This document shows, piece after piece, positions 11,535 to 24,371 of a DNA stretch of 64,000 bases; the first letter of the stretch is position 1; every line of letters begins with the position of its first letter. The stretch covers positions 124,001 to 188,000 of the forward strand of contig WBMV01000850.1 in NCBI GenBank assembly GCA_013396655.1, in the 5' to 3' direction. This DNA is from Campylorhamphus procurvoides. Taxonomy: Eukaryota; Chordata; Aves; Passeriformes; Dendrocolaptidae. A program made the translations under genes and the position numbers. The notes under the pieces were generated by a model. That model worked only from the letters and a program-made list of their open reading frames with translations. It made no database searches and had not been told where the DNA came from.

Positions 11535-13794
11535 ATTTGTGCTTTAACACACTGCTGACACATGACACACACACACTGGGGAGGGGGACACAGGCAGGAG
11601 CAGCCTCCTCCATGGAGCAGATCTCCTTGACTTCAGTCACCTCTTTGTTTTAGAAACCTGCTGCTTTTACCCCCCATCCTGGCTGACATCTGATCCTAAA
11701 ATGGAAAATCAAACACTAGAAGTGTTCACCCTAAAAAGCCAAGTATCTAAGCAGCTTTTCCATCTCACACTGATCCCCGGCCTTGCCTCTTTTTCCTTTT
11801 GCAGAGAGATAAGGAAGGGCCAAGAGAGGAACTGTGGATGCAAATCAGGCCCATGACTTCTCCAAATTAGAGTCACTGTCTTGACTGAGAGTTAGGAGGT
11901 TAGAAAGATGTATGAGCAGGGTAAAATCTGGTCAGCCAAGAAAGGTATTCAGAGGTTTTCAAAGGGCTTTTGAAAAGCTGGAGGAAAGAGGGGAGCGGGA
12001 GGAGGGAGAAAGTTTAATTCGCATCAGGCTCAGCATTTCCACTTCAGAAGAGAGATGACTGATGAAATGTATTGAAGTGCAACCAAATTGCTTTCAACTT
12101 TCATTAGGATTTGCATGATTTATTCCACCTCCATTTAATCTGTGCAGCCACACCTAAAATTTTACACTTATTGCAGGAGGATGTTGTGCTGGGGTTGATT
12201 TCCCAGCATTATCACACTTTGGGCTGTTGCTCTGAGGTCGCAGGAGTGGGGGCAGGTGGGTCCCACACATCACTGGACATGTCCTGGGCAGGTTCTCAGA
12301 AGAATTACAGACTTGCAATTCCCTGTTTTAAACTCAAGACTGATGAAAACCTGTAACAACTGAATTGCAGAAGGTGTTGCAGGAAGGAAGATATTTAGGG
12401 AAAAGGTTTTATCCTTTACAAGACTCCACTGTTTGCCTTGGGATGGGTTTGGGCAGTGATTTTTATGTACTTCCCTGAGCTTATATTCTGGCTTACTACA
12501 GATCATTTGTTTTAGCTAAGTGAATTACAAGGCAGTTACACACTCTCATCACCTCACGTAGTGCCACTGACAGGTCCACCTGTCCCCTCAACTGTCCTCT
12601 TAGGCAGGGGACAAACATTCAGCCTATGTCTGTGCAGAATTACCCTGTCAGCCTTGGCTGGGCAGGTGGTAAAAACAATCTGAACCTCTCCTAAGTACAG
12701 GACTGAAATACATTCCAAGAAATAGTGAAAAAATACAGCACGGCAAAAACTTACAGTGCTTAAAAATCCATCTGAAAACCTGTCTCTGGTTAACTTGTTC
12801 TTAACTTTTCAGTCAGAATGGTTTGCAAAAAGTGTTAGCCATGGCCTGAGACACTGCAGAACAGCAGATCTCCTGATCCCCATCTTGACTGAGACCTAAA
12901 GACGCTGATGCACTGAAAAACCCAAAGCCCATTAAGCACGGAGCCGTTTGTCCTGCTGTCCGTCTTCCCTGCGAGGAGGAAAACTCGCCAGGATGAGCAA
13001 CCCCAGGAGGGAGATAAGGATGGCACTGCCCTTCACCCTGCCACCACTGCTTATCTCTGCTCCAGGGTTACATTTGCTCAGCAATCTTTATTTTTCATTC
13101 TCACAGGTCTTGCCCTCAGTGGAACCAAAAATTACATGTTGCACCTACTGCTGTTTCCCAGTACATCGTGGCTTGCAGTGCCTGGACTCAGCACGTGCTG
13201 GCCACTCTCTGTCCCCACTCCATCACTGCTAGAAAAGGTTTAACCTGTGACTCTTCTTGTGTAACTTTTCTGCCTCAAATCCCATCCCAGAGAGCTCTTG
13301 GATGGCCAGGAGCAGAGACCCAGCAGCCAAGGGAGGTCCCATGTCTCCCAACCAAGAGGCTGTTGCTGTGTGCAGCCTCTCCAGGCTGGACCCACTCTGA
13401 AAGGGCTGTCCTGCCAAAATGACACCTCCTGCGAGGACATTAGTGGGGACTTCAAAAAGGCTGCTGTGTTGGTGTTAGGGGGAGAAGACACATCAGATGA
13501 GGCACAACATGACTCTGCCCTCACTTCAGCATGGCCATGTCTCAGCCCAGGATGTCCCAATACCCTGGGCTCAGTTGTAGCAGCAGCAGCGCAGCTCTGA
13601 ACCTCTTGTGCAGCCACATCCTGCTCCTCCAAGGGCTGCCAGAGCAGAACAGGGACTGAGTACTGAAGGGTGAGTGGCTCTGGGTGCAGCTCCTGGCCAT
13701 GCTGGCATCTCCAGTTCCGTTCCCTTCTCCCACCTGTCCAACACAACACATCTCCCCTGTGGATATGCATCCTCTGGGCAAACACCACTTTGTG

Positions 13795-13910
13795 CCATGT
13801 GTACCAAGGCCCCGCTTCGCTGGAATGATGATCTTGGCAGAGATCTTTTTTATGCAAATAAATCCTTATTAGCAGTAACAAGCGCAGGCTAATCCGGGAG
13901 GTTTCCAGTG
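13795..13910. promoter_or_regulatory. Candidate regulatory element with POU octamer
   Basis: The perfect octamer ATGCAAAT lies at 13852-13859, followed by aaatccttattagcagtaac and caggctaatccgg, an OTX/PITX-like TAATCC core. Seen directly; regulatory function is inference. Confidence 0.25.
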
Positions 13911-15280
13911 TGCTGGCTGGGACCCTGAGGAGCACAGGAACCCTGGAGCAGGCACTTCACCCCTCCGGCACTGGCACCTACTTCTGGCATCAGGACCAGG
14001 CACCAGCCCCCCTACAATAGGGTCAGCCCTATCAGTCCACATATGAAAACTGCATGGGGGAAGAGGCTCTGCAGCTGAGTTCAGACATGGCCCGAGTATG
14101 CCTTGAAGAAAAAATAATCAGTGGGGTGTTCTTTGAGCCAGCTGGTGCCCTTTCAACAATGTCTAATTGGTTATCTTTTCTCTTTCCTAAGGTCAGAACA
14201 TTTTATCTCCGTCTCTGCCCTTTCTGAGCTTACCCCACCCTGCGTTATTTTTTAGGGCAGCCATTGTAGCAGAAGAATAGCCTCTTTCCTCCATAGTCCG
14301 GTGACACAATGAGACTTCTTGAAACCTCCTGAATAGATAAAGTGCAGTGGCAAAAGGAAAATTCTATTAACGCTTTGCAAAATAAAACATCTAAGAGCTA
14401 GTTAGACAAGCAGGAGAAGAAAATCAATATGGAGAGGGCAGCACGCTTAGAAAAACTTTTCACCAGTCGCAAAAAGGTGGCGAGGGTATGGGAGGGAGGG
14501 GGGGAAGAAACTTATTAATGCAGAAAACCCATCAATGGTATGGAAATCTGGCAGAACAGCAAGAACTCAAACTAGAAGAATTTGAATATACAAAGGGCTG
14601 AATAGAATGAGCAAACCACACTGCCTCACACACACAGCCCGTTTCTCACGGTTCTCTGTGAAGCAAACACAAGCGGCTTGTTCAAGTTTTCATCAAGGAG
14701 AAAGAAGGGACACAGTCAAGGTAACCGGCAGTAAACCCTGTAGTAAGCAAATTGATCCCTGTTTCAGGGGAAGGGAAACAAAACAACCCACAGCCGAAAC
14801 TCAAGTACATTCAGGAGCAGTGGCTGCTCGAGTTAACCCCCTCCTCCAGCCCCACGCTCCCTTGGCGCTCAGAATTTTAAAGAGGCTCAACTGCAAGTTT
14901 TCCAGGTCTCAGCTCAAAACACCCAGCTCACACCCTGCTTAGAAAAAGCCAAGGAAGGTTTTTCCAGGGATAGAAGCAGGACTGGAAGATGGAATTGCCA
15001 CCTGCGAGGCTCGGCCATCACCCATCATATGCTGCCTGGTGGACCCTCAGTGAGCCCATTCTCTGGGCATGGTGAAAGCAGCCCCCAAAAGCCTTGGATT
15101 CCCCAGTGCAGGTGTGGGAGGCTGGGCCACCTCCACCCAGCACACTCAGCTGGCAGAACCTCAGTCTCTTCTAGATGTAGTATGGCTTCATATGAAGGCT
15201 TAAATGAGCTGATTAATCTGGGCTGATTCTGGGCATTAAATGAGAGTGCATTATAAAATGAACAGTCTTAGCACTCAGGG

Positions 15281-15330
15281 TAAATAAAAAAAAGAAAAAA
15301 AATTAAAAAAAAAAATAAAAGAAAACAAAG
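15281..15330 (+). repeat. A-rich low-complexity run
   Basis: About 50 bases of almost pure A with scattered t and g (taaataaaaaaaagaaaa, then ttaaaaaaaaaaataaaa). It could be an old retroposon poly(A) tail, but no recognisable element body precedes it. Confidence 0.85.
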
Positions 15331-17419
15331 ACTTGCCAACACCAGTTACAAATGGACACTTAAGCCTCACAGACTCCCCTGTCCCAGCACAGCCCATACA
15401 TACAGCCAATGCAGGCCCAGTTTCTTACATAAAACCCAACTAATGGGCTTCAGTTTATTTAACTTCTTTTTTTTCCCAATCTACTTGGGGCTCTGAGAAA
15501 AGGAAAGACTCTACCACTTCATTACTCACTGCCTGGAAGGAGGAATAGGGGAGAATAGGAGGATAGAAAAAACCTGGAGGAGCCAAAGGCTTTAATAATC
15601 CTAACAGTTCCCAGGGTTATTTAAAATATGCCCAACCAGTTCACAAAAGGCTCCACAGAGATAAATGTATTTGATTTTCTTCCACTTTAATGGAGGCATA
15701 CATTTAAAGCAACAAAACCAGGGTGACCTAAATAAAATGACTATTAATTGTGCTCAGAAAGGCTCAGAATTTAATGCAAGTGATCCAGCCCAGCACAAGA
15801 ACACACAGTATTCTCCAGTCATAGCTCCCACTCTCCTCTTTGGGAGTTTCAACTCCTCTTTTCCACGGGGCAGGAGGAGCTGATCAGACCCAGCACAGCC
15901 CATGGCCACTCACACTGTAAAGAACAGGCTGAGTGCCCTGCAAAGCTCAGCAGTGGTTCCAGAAGGTTCTGAAGGATGGTGCTCCAGAAACTGGAGCACA
16001 TTGCTGCCACAACAAGTGGAGGTGACCAAACCAGGATGTTTTCTGGAAAACTTTATGCCTCATCTTGTATTTCTCCAACAGCCTGCATGGACCAGGCAGA
16101 CCCAAAAGATGCTCCATGGACACACACCTTGTGAAGCCACCATTCCACATCTCTCTGTTCTGTTTGTAACATTTGAATCAAGTTTACTCATTGAGCAAAT
16201 CCTCCACAGTGAAACTAACATAACTACATGGAGTGGACACACAGCGCTCTTTATGCCTCACACTCCTTATCCAGCTCAGGAAGGTTTTTCCTGATCCAAA
16301 CCATGAGTTTCCAACACATCCAGAACAGGCCAAGATGTTCCTGCACTCCCCCTGAGTGTCCCCAGGATAGAGGGGTTGTTTCCAAGGCTCCCAAGCAGAT
16401 TTAGCACTATGTTCTCCATCCTTCCAACAAAAAGAAGAATTAGGGAGAGAAATGGAAATACACCTGCAATGGAACATAGTGGCAATTCCAACTGAGTACA
16501 GGGAGGGAAGGAATTACTGAAGCACAACATTCAGCCCCACACAGCTGGGTTGTGCCTCTACGCCCTCAATCCCTGACCCATGAACTTTACAGGTCTATCA
16601 CTTCTTCTGGTCTCCCAAGAACATTTTGTTGGATGTTCTGTTCTAATTCCTCAAATTATTTACCCACACTGCACAACTCCTCCAATATTTTGCTTTCTGA
16701 AGCAGAAAAACCTCTTAGCTGCTAGTAAACTGTCAGGTGCTGTTATTTTAAATGCGCATGTGAAATCTAAGAGCTGGCAACCGGCTCCTGCAGATTTACA
16801 ACCTCCCCCCACATAAATTAAGACAAATGCCTATCGCATGCCAGACAGTTTGAAATGGCTCCCCTACACCAGCCCTCCGGGCTTGATTACAACAGAATTA
16901 AACAAAGAAACAAATACTTGAACCTTTTCCCCGCTTTCTGTCACGCACATTCCTGTCCTCCCCACACAGCTCTGTCCCTTGCCCTAAGGGACTCCCCAAG
17001 CACCCCAATCATCACCCAGCTGCCTTCAGCACTGTGCCCCAGGATGCACAACCACACCAGCCCAGAGCGTGGCTGCTCCCTGTTCCACCACCCCACCATG
17101 CTCATCTTATCCTGGCCAATGCTCCAGGAGCAGAGCAGGGACCTCCAGGCTGGCAGCACTACTCCAGCCTCACGAGGTAGCCCCGGCTCCCAACTGCCTG
17201 GTGGGGGATTCACCTCCTCTGTGGACCAGGAATGATTTGGGCTGTGCCTGCTGGAGGTTGAAGGCACAGGGAGAGGTCCCTGGCTGAGCAATTCCCAGTG
17301 TGCCACGGTGATGACTCCCCAACCGTGGGCTGACACATTATGCACCCTGATAACAATCAATGCCATACTGTGCAAGCACAAATTCCAGTGCTAGCAATTT
17401 TTCCCCCCAGCAGTCAAGG

Positions 17420-17560
17420 CTTTAAAAAGTCTTCTTCAGCAATTATAGCTAATAAAACTACAATTTCATTCAACACACACATATCATTGTAACTAATTTT
17501 GCTCCATCAGGGCTGAAATTAAAACAGTCATTCAATCACGTTAATCTCAGGGCTTGCTCA
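17420..17560. promoter_or_regulatory. Candidate conserved non-coding element
   Basis: An AT-rich block with aattatagctaataaaact, cattgtaactaattttgc and gaaattaaaacagtcattca. It is dense in TAAT/ATTA cores and sits between GC-richer flanks. Pattern only; no conservation data. Confidence 0.25.
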
Positions 17561-20460
17561 CCAGCCGTGACATGGCAAAGAGCATCCCCAATGCTTGCCA
17601 AAAAGCACTGTGGCTACTGTTGGACTTCAAAATGCTCCTGTGAAACACAAACGTGTTACTCAACACTTACTCTACCAAGGGGGATGTAAGAATGACTAAT
17701 GCTCTCCAGAAAAAACAGCTTTCCACAGCAGGACAAATTAAACATGACTCCATAGACGTTTCTCATTAATTCCTACTCTGGCATTAATAATAGGAAGTAC
17801 TAATGAAAGCAAAGCTTGCCACGCTCACATCAGGTTATAAACCACGTGAGGATTCTTGGAGTGTTCCTTTACCTGCTGTCTTGGCTCAGAGCTTCCCTTG
17901 TCCCCACCAGATTTCCAGCACACATTACCCAACACCACCACTGGGGAAGACAAAGTTCTTGCAAAAAAAATACCAAACCAAACCCCAACCAACAAATGAA
18001 CAACTCAGAAACAAAGACAGTTCTTTCTTCAGCATCAAGGGCTGCTGTGCCACAGCAGGTCCTGCAGCAGAAAAGGGGTGAGAAGGGGAAGGGAAAGAAG
18101 GAGGGCCAGATAAAAGATAAAAACCTTCAAAAGCAGAGGGGTTGGCACTGGATAAACTCCCAGGGACGTTTCTCCCAAATGGATAATACACCCACACAAC
18201 CAGGACCAGCACCAGGGAGAGGCCCTGGGGTCTCTGCAAGAAAATGGGACACAGACCAGACCAAACCACTCTCGGAGGCAGCTCATCACTCCTCATCTCC
18301 CAGTTAGCTGCAACACCAGGTACTTCAGGGATGCTTTTCACTATGGAAATCAAGCTGAGGACAACAGTGACACAGAGAGACAAGCAGACCATCAGAGAGC
18401 TCCCCTCTCCCAGCTGCAGGGCACGTATTGCTCGCTGTGCTTTTAGGGGAAAGAAAAGCTGCCTCGTCAGAGCAGAGCGAGCCCCGGGCTGGGGTGATCT
18501 CTGCAATCAAGTCCCACAGCCAGGTCTAATTGCCCAGAACAATCCCTGCCCGCCGGCACACGGGCAGCTGTCCCCTGGGTCTCCTTAGCTTGATGGGAAA
18601 ATAGGTTCCAGTGCTGCATTTCTGAGATGGAACAAGAGAGTCAGAGGAGACAACACGAGACTGCGGCTCAGAGAGCGTGCAGGAGCCAAAGAGACAACCC
18701 TGCTCCTCCAGCCCCTCTCCCAGGCTGTGCTGCAGCTAATGGACCTCCAAGCTGCAGTTTAGTGCTCTGGGATCTCTGGGGAAGAGGGTACGGGGGGACA
18801 CACCCTGCAGCAAGAACCTGAGACTCCACTCCACAAGGAACAGGCTAAGCACAACTCGCCAGATCCTGTGCTGTTACAGCCCCGTGTTGATGAGAACTGC
18901 ACCAACAAACTTCAAATTTCACTGCACAGGAGCAGAGTCTTGCTGAGACTGGGCAGAGATGTGGCACTTCCCAAAGGCTCACAGCCTCAGAGTCTCTTGA
19001 AGACAGCAGCAGGTCGCCACTACCCAGCACCTCCTACATGCCTGAAATAGCTCTGGATGGTGACAGATGACAAATGTCATATAAGCAAAGCAAGTGCTGC
19101 CACGATGACCCATTTCGTATCACTGACCTGGCTGCAAACAGATGTGCCACACCAGCTAAAACCAGTCATTCAATCTGCAGCTGGGGTTAAATCAAGGAGC
19201 TCCCGCTGTCACCCTTTGCCAGAGAGGCAAGAACACAATCCAGTTCCAAACATCTGCGGGAAAGCATCCAGACTACCTTACAAACATTTAATTCACCCTG
19301 CCTCAAAACATCCTTGTGTTTTACCCATCGAACAGACAAGGAAGAGGGTGGGACTAGAAGGGAAATTGAGTTACAGGCACTTTAGTGACCCGTCCATGGC
19401 CCCAGAGCCAGCCACCATCCTGGAAATCTGCCTTCCGTTCCCTGCTGGCGTCAGGAGATCCACCTCCCACTCTCATCCTTCTCCATCTGTTTATTTGAAT
19501 CCCCCCTTTCCCTGTACATGTGCACATGCACATACTGTGCACAATTTTCTACAAACTTCCCCAATAACTGAGTAACTCTGGAACAACGTTTTTTCGTGGG
19601 ACCCCCAACTGAATGAAGAACCTGAGCTCCATCATCCTGCTCCAGCCCTGCCCCCCTTAAGGAGTCACCACCAGATAAAAACCCAAGGCAAACTCACACA
19701 AACTACTTTTTAAATGCACACACCATAATTTTTTATCCTTTTGGTGCTCACATGGGAGCTGTTAGCCTTTACAGGTTTAAGCTTCCGATGCTGAAAGGCA
19801 GGAAAGCTTCTGCTCTTTGGGAAAGCAAATGCTGAGAGCTCCATGTAACCACATCGCTCAACGGAGGCTTAAATATATCAAATATCACAAGAGTCGACAA
19901 CACTAAGGCTCAAGGGAGCTCAGGTGCTCTCAGGCCAGTCTCCCCCTCCAGGTAAATGCCCGGAGGGTGCTGCAGGGTGGGGAGAGGAGCCCTCTCCTCG
20001 CCAGCAGCTCGATGCCCTGGCACTGGAGGAACATTGCTCCTTCAGCACTCCAGCCAGCCAGGTGCGAGGCGCTCTGTGATTTTACTTTCACGGAACATTA
20101 GCTGCCGTCAGCAGAAATAATTCTTCCTCCCTTCACGGTGCTCGTTTGCATATTAGCGTCGCAAAGTTGCAATCTGTTTTCTTTTCCAAACAATACTTTC
20201 GAGGTGCTGCCCACCAGGTCTGGCCAGTGTGGTTTTTGGAAATGCTGAGGTTGTTTCAGCCCCAGACAGAGGAGAGGCAGCTTCCTCTCCTGATGGGTTT
20301 TAGGCACGCTGAGTAACACCAGCACTTGAAAAGCCAAATTTAAACACAGGTCCTTCTTTCTGGCTGCAGCAGGAGGGATGCTGACATTTCATTTAATTAC
20401 AGCATCTGTACAGCCTCTGCCTCTCTCCATGCTTTGCTGCAGCCACAGCACCCAAGCACA

Positions 20461-20911
20461 GAGGAGGCCACCAAGTTGATCTCCGGGGATGGGGCACCTC
20501 TCCCATGAAGAAAGGCTAAAAGAACTGGGATAAATTATGTGGCCTGGAAAAGGGAAGGCTTTGGAGTGGCCTAATTGCAGTCTCTTCCAGTCCTGAAGGG
20601 AGCCAATGAGACGGATGGAGAGAGACTATTTACAAGAGCATGAAGTGACAGAACAAGGAGGAATGGCTTTACACTGACAGTAGGTTTAGATGAGATGTTA
20701 GGCAAAAACTTCCCTGTGAGGGTGGGCAGGCCCTGGCACAGGGTGCCCAGAGAAGCTGTGGCTGCCCCAGCCCTGGAAGTGTCCAAGACCAAGTTGGACA
20801 GGACTTGGAACAACATGGGCTAGTGGAAGGTGTCCCTGCCCACAGCACGGGGTGGAAAAAGATAATCTTTAAAGGTCCATTCCAACCCAGGCCATTCCAT
20901 GATTCTATGAC
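20461..20911 (+). mobile_element. CR1 LINE 3' fragment with intact tail
   Basis: Follows the CR1 3' consensus from 'gaggaggccaccaag' through 'ggggcacctctcccatgaag', 'ccctgtgagggtgggcaggc', 'agagaagctgtggctgcccc' and 'gctagtggaaggtgtccctg' to 'ggtccattccaaccca' and the tail 'ccatgattctatga'. It is the best-preserved CR1 copy here, about 450 bases, 5'-truncated, with no coding capacity. Confidence 0.94.
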
Positions 20912-22499
20912 TAACCCGTGGGTTTTCACTGAGTGCCCCAAAGCCATACAGTGAAATCCAGCCCAGAGCCTCCCCTGCTGTTAAGAATACTGAGAAAAAC
21001 TCTATTCACAAGAAACCCAGGGTGTTTTCACAGATGCCTTTGCAGCAGAGTCCCAGGGCAGGCTGGACTCAAGGATACAGATCTGATTAAGAGACATCCT
21101 GAGCAAAGTAACAGGATCAGGTTTAAAGAGCTTCCTGCTGCCCTTTCGTAAATACCTGCTGAATAAGTGTGAAGATAAGACAAGGATTGCATTTCGAGGC
21201 TTCCTGATGCATGAAGGGCTTTTTTATTGCCCAGAGCTCAAAAGAAAAAAAAAAAAGATGAACAATTGCCACAGCCAGCTAAAGGCTCAGCTGCAGAATC
21301 AAACTGCAGTTTATTAGCAAAGGAAAACTCATCTAAGTTCCCTTTGACTGTAATGAAAAAAAGTTTCATTTTATTTCCTGCTGGATCCTTTTTCCTTTCA
21401 TTGTTCTTCTCATATACTGGCTTGCATATTAAGGAATCCTTTTCCAGGGCTGTTTTGCTCTAAATGGAGCTCTCCTCCCTTGTATTTCAACCCCAAATCA
21501 AACACAGCTTCTCCCTCTATGTTTAGGGATTTTTTTAATTCATGGAAGAACACTGCCAAACCTTGCTGTGGTAGGTGTTGCATGTTGCTGCACTCAAGAA
21601 GGTGCCCAATTGTTGGGGTCCAGGCCCACCCTCCACCCCTTGACCCCCAGCAGACAGAGGATGGTGCCTGGACTGGCTCTGCCAGCACAGCTCACTCCAA
21701 GTCTTTGACCCTGTGCAGCCTGCAGGCAAGCTGAGTGGTCAGAGAACTGTACTCACACTAAACTCATCACACTGATGACTTATCATTTTTTAAAAAGTAT
21801 TTTTAGGGTGTTGGAGCAGAGCGCCACCTCTCCTCACAGAGACACACTGCCTGCTCTGGCAGATCCCAGTGCCGATGCACAGTAGGCAAAAGTGATTTTC
21901 TCATTGCCACAAATTAATGATAAAAGCAGAAGACAAGTGCCCGACTGTGCTTTCACAACCTGCTTGGAAACACCAGATATCTGCTCAGGCACTGGAACAC
22001 CCAGAGCTGGGAATGAGGATCTCCCTGGGCTTACAGCCCCTGCACATCCCTGCATCACCCGCACTACAGCGTGTTGAAGACAGGAGAAACAACCTACACG
22101 AAGTACTCGCTCTGATTTCTGCTGTTCAGGGGTTCGGACTCTTCTTTACCTCTTAAAACACCCCAGTTAGTTGTGATGAGAGAGCAGGAGCCAAAGCCAC
22201 TCGAGGGAATGAGTCTTTTAAGCCTGTTCACGGCAGAAATCATCATTACAGTAACTGTGGCACCAATCGCTGCTGCCCCGGCACCCACAGTCCTGAGAGT
22301 TTACACAGAGAGGAGCAGGGGATGTGAAATGCCACTTTGATCACTCAAGGACCTCGGGACACTCTCTGCAGCCTGGCCCTTTCATCTGAGCTCAGACGGG
22401 CTCACAGGCTGGGATTTTAATGTACCCCCTCGATTCTATTCCCCGCAGCTCCACCCCTTCCCACTCTCCTCCGGTGAGGCTCCTGAGCGTGCAGCAGTA

Positions 22500-22575
22500 A
22501 ATGCTGGGAAAGGCAATCCTCCAGGAGAGCAGGCTATTAAGGCCGAATACAATATTAAAAAGAAAGCAATTAGCA
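22500..22575. promoter_or_regulatory. Candidate conserved non-coding element
   Basis: A short AT-rich core (gctattaaggccgaatacaa followed by tattaaaaagaaagcaatta) lies inside GC-rich flanks and retains a CpG. Function is inference. Confidence 0.2.
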
Positions 22576-23599
22576 GTGCTGCTGTGCTGGGCACAGCCAC
22601 TCTCCCATCCCAACCCTCCCTGAGCCCTTGGATGCACATCCCACTCTGCCCCAGTGTCATCCTGTTTGGAGAGGGATTGAACGCCCAGCAACAACAGGTA
22701 TTGGAGGGTAAATTGAGTTTCACGCATGTCAACAATGCAAAATCTCATCAGCTTGACAGAGTCTCACCCAGGCATCTGAAACCAAGGTTCAGCTGCGATT
22801 TTTAATTACCCCTGGACAGCACAGAGATTACAGGAATAATCACCATACCCAGAATCCTGGAAGCACATTACTACTCTTTTAAAGTCTATTTCAGAAGAAA
22901 ACAAGGTTTTCTGTTGTGAGGGGTTTTTTTGTTGAAGTCATTCAACCTCCTGCAACTACTGACATCATCAAAGTGATTTCTGTGAGAAAGAAGTAATTTT
23001 CTTTAGTTTATAAATGAAAATTAAAGAAAGAATTCTACTCCCCCACACTTATTGTCCATACAACAGGGATTCAAGGCACAGGCAGAGGGATAACGGTGCA
23101 TACAAATGCAAGATGGTTGAATAATTCTTTACACATGAAAATGGCCCAAAGTTTTCCAAAGCTGCCATTCCCACCTGCCTCAGACCTGTGGTGGGCATAT
23201 GCATGGGACATGTCTCTTTTCTCCTGTCTCCCCCAGAGCTCCTCAGTGCCCAGATCCTGCCTCCCCCCAAACCGCTCACGAGGGAAGCTCCCACCTTTTC
23301 ACTCCTTTTTCTCTCCAGGCTCTGAAGAACAATCCCGCCCTCCCTCCTCCCCCTCCACAGGGCCCAACAGCTGCCTTTGAACGGTTTGTTTGAAACCCCT
23401 TGGCTTCAAACACTTTTTATTTCTTGCCCAAAAGCTATTTGAATGGATTATGTCCCAGTGATGAATCTCTCCTAGAAACGCGACAAGAGCCTCTTGAATC
23501 ATGGCAAACAGGCTCAGTAAATCAAACAAACGGCAAAAACGGGCAAAGAGAGGATTTGGGTGTTAAGAATGAGGTGACAGGTCCACACATCAATCCCTC

Positions 23600-23870
23600 C
23601 TGACTGACGAGATGTCCTTCTGAGATGGAAGACAGATATTTTTTAACCCTGCTTTCCTGACTCCACATTATTATACCAAAATAGCGCCAGATACAATAAT
23701 TAAGCTGCGATCTCGGTGGATTGTTCACAATGATAATTCCACCTTTGTAATTCAGCTTCAAATAAACCCCCTTTGTTCTGTCTTATTACACAGATTCTGG
23801 TATCATTCAAGTATATTAACTGTAGCCTATTACTGTCACACAAAAATGCTCCCTGAGCCATAGCAAAAGG
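23600..23870. promoter_or_regulatory. Candidate conserved non-coding element
   Basis: Non-repetitive AT-rich block holding CpGs in atagcgccagatacaataat and gctgcgatctcggtgg, with attgttcacaatgataattc (an ATTGTT/ACAAT SOX-type pair) and several TAAT/ATTA cores. CpG retention in AT-rich intron is unusual without selection or low methylation. One of the better candidates in the window; not tested. Confidence 0.33.
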
Positions 23871-24337
23871 CTCCCCAGACAAAACTTTATGTCATGTTAA
23901 TCCAAGCTTTAATAACGATGAGGATATATAACTGTATTCTAATTGTGCTTTGTGTTTCTGCATACAAAACCCAAAAAATAGCAAAAGTGACAGAGACAGC
24001 CTTCTTCCAAACCAGTATCAGCTTCTCGCTGGGATGGCTCTGCCTCCCTCCCCTGCCACTAAAAACAGTGGTGAGCAATTCCAGCCAAACCCCAGCTGAT
24101 GCCAAACCCGAGCCTAAGGCACAGAGGGAAAACTGGGCTGGTGGTGCTAAGTGCTGCTGCTGCTACTGCAACAGAAATTAATACCCTCCAAAATAGCACT
24201 TAAACAGGGATAATCAGTATTATGGAAATTGTACATGTTTAATTCTTGAGTGTCTGCTGAAAACACTGCATGATGAAGGACTGTGGGAAGCAGAGCGTTC
24301 ATTCTGGAGCAAAGGCTTAAAATAGGCAAAGGAAAAA

Positions 24338-24371
24338 AACACAGGGAAAGAAAAGGAAAGAAAGAAAAATA
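24338..24371 (+). repeat. GA-rich low-complexity stretch
   Basis: Purine-only run (gggaaagaaaaggaaagaaa and on). Confidence 0.8.

Larger units (their letters stand above)
11536..20460. other. Intronic sequence without recognised genes or large repeats
   Basis: Contains an octamer-bearing block (13795-13910), an A-rich run (15281-15330) and an AT-rich candidate element (17420-17560). Open frames of up to 231 codons (13240-13935, minus) have low-complexity, Cys/Ser/Leu-rich translations without domains. No retroposon was identified by eye in this 9 kb, which is notable for its length. Confidence 0.5.

Noticed and set aside
11380..11640. 86-codon minus-strand frame taken as a whole small protein
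   Set aside because: Only the central 16 codons are coding; the flanks read straight through the splice acceptor and donor into intron.
13240..13935. 231-codon open frame on the minus strand
   Set aside because: Low-complexity translation with no domain, no splice context, and several overlapping frames open in the same stop-poor sequence.
15281..15330. A-rich run as the tail of a processed pseudogene or SINE
   Set aside because: No recognisable element or gene-like body precedes it and no target-site duplication was seen.
17925..18506. 193-codon open frame on the minus strand
   Set aside because: Hydrophobic-looking translation comes from purine-rich plus-strand sequence; no family resemblance.
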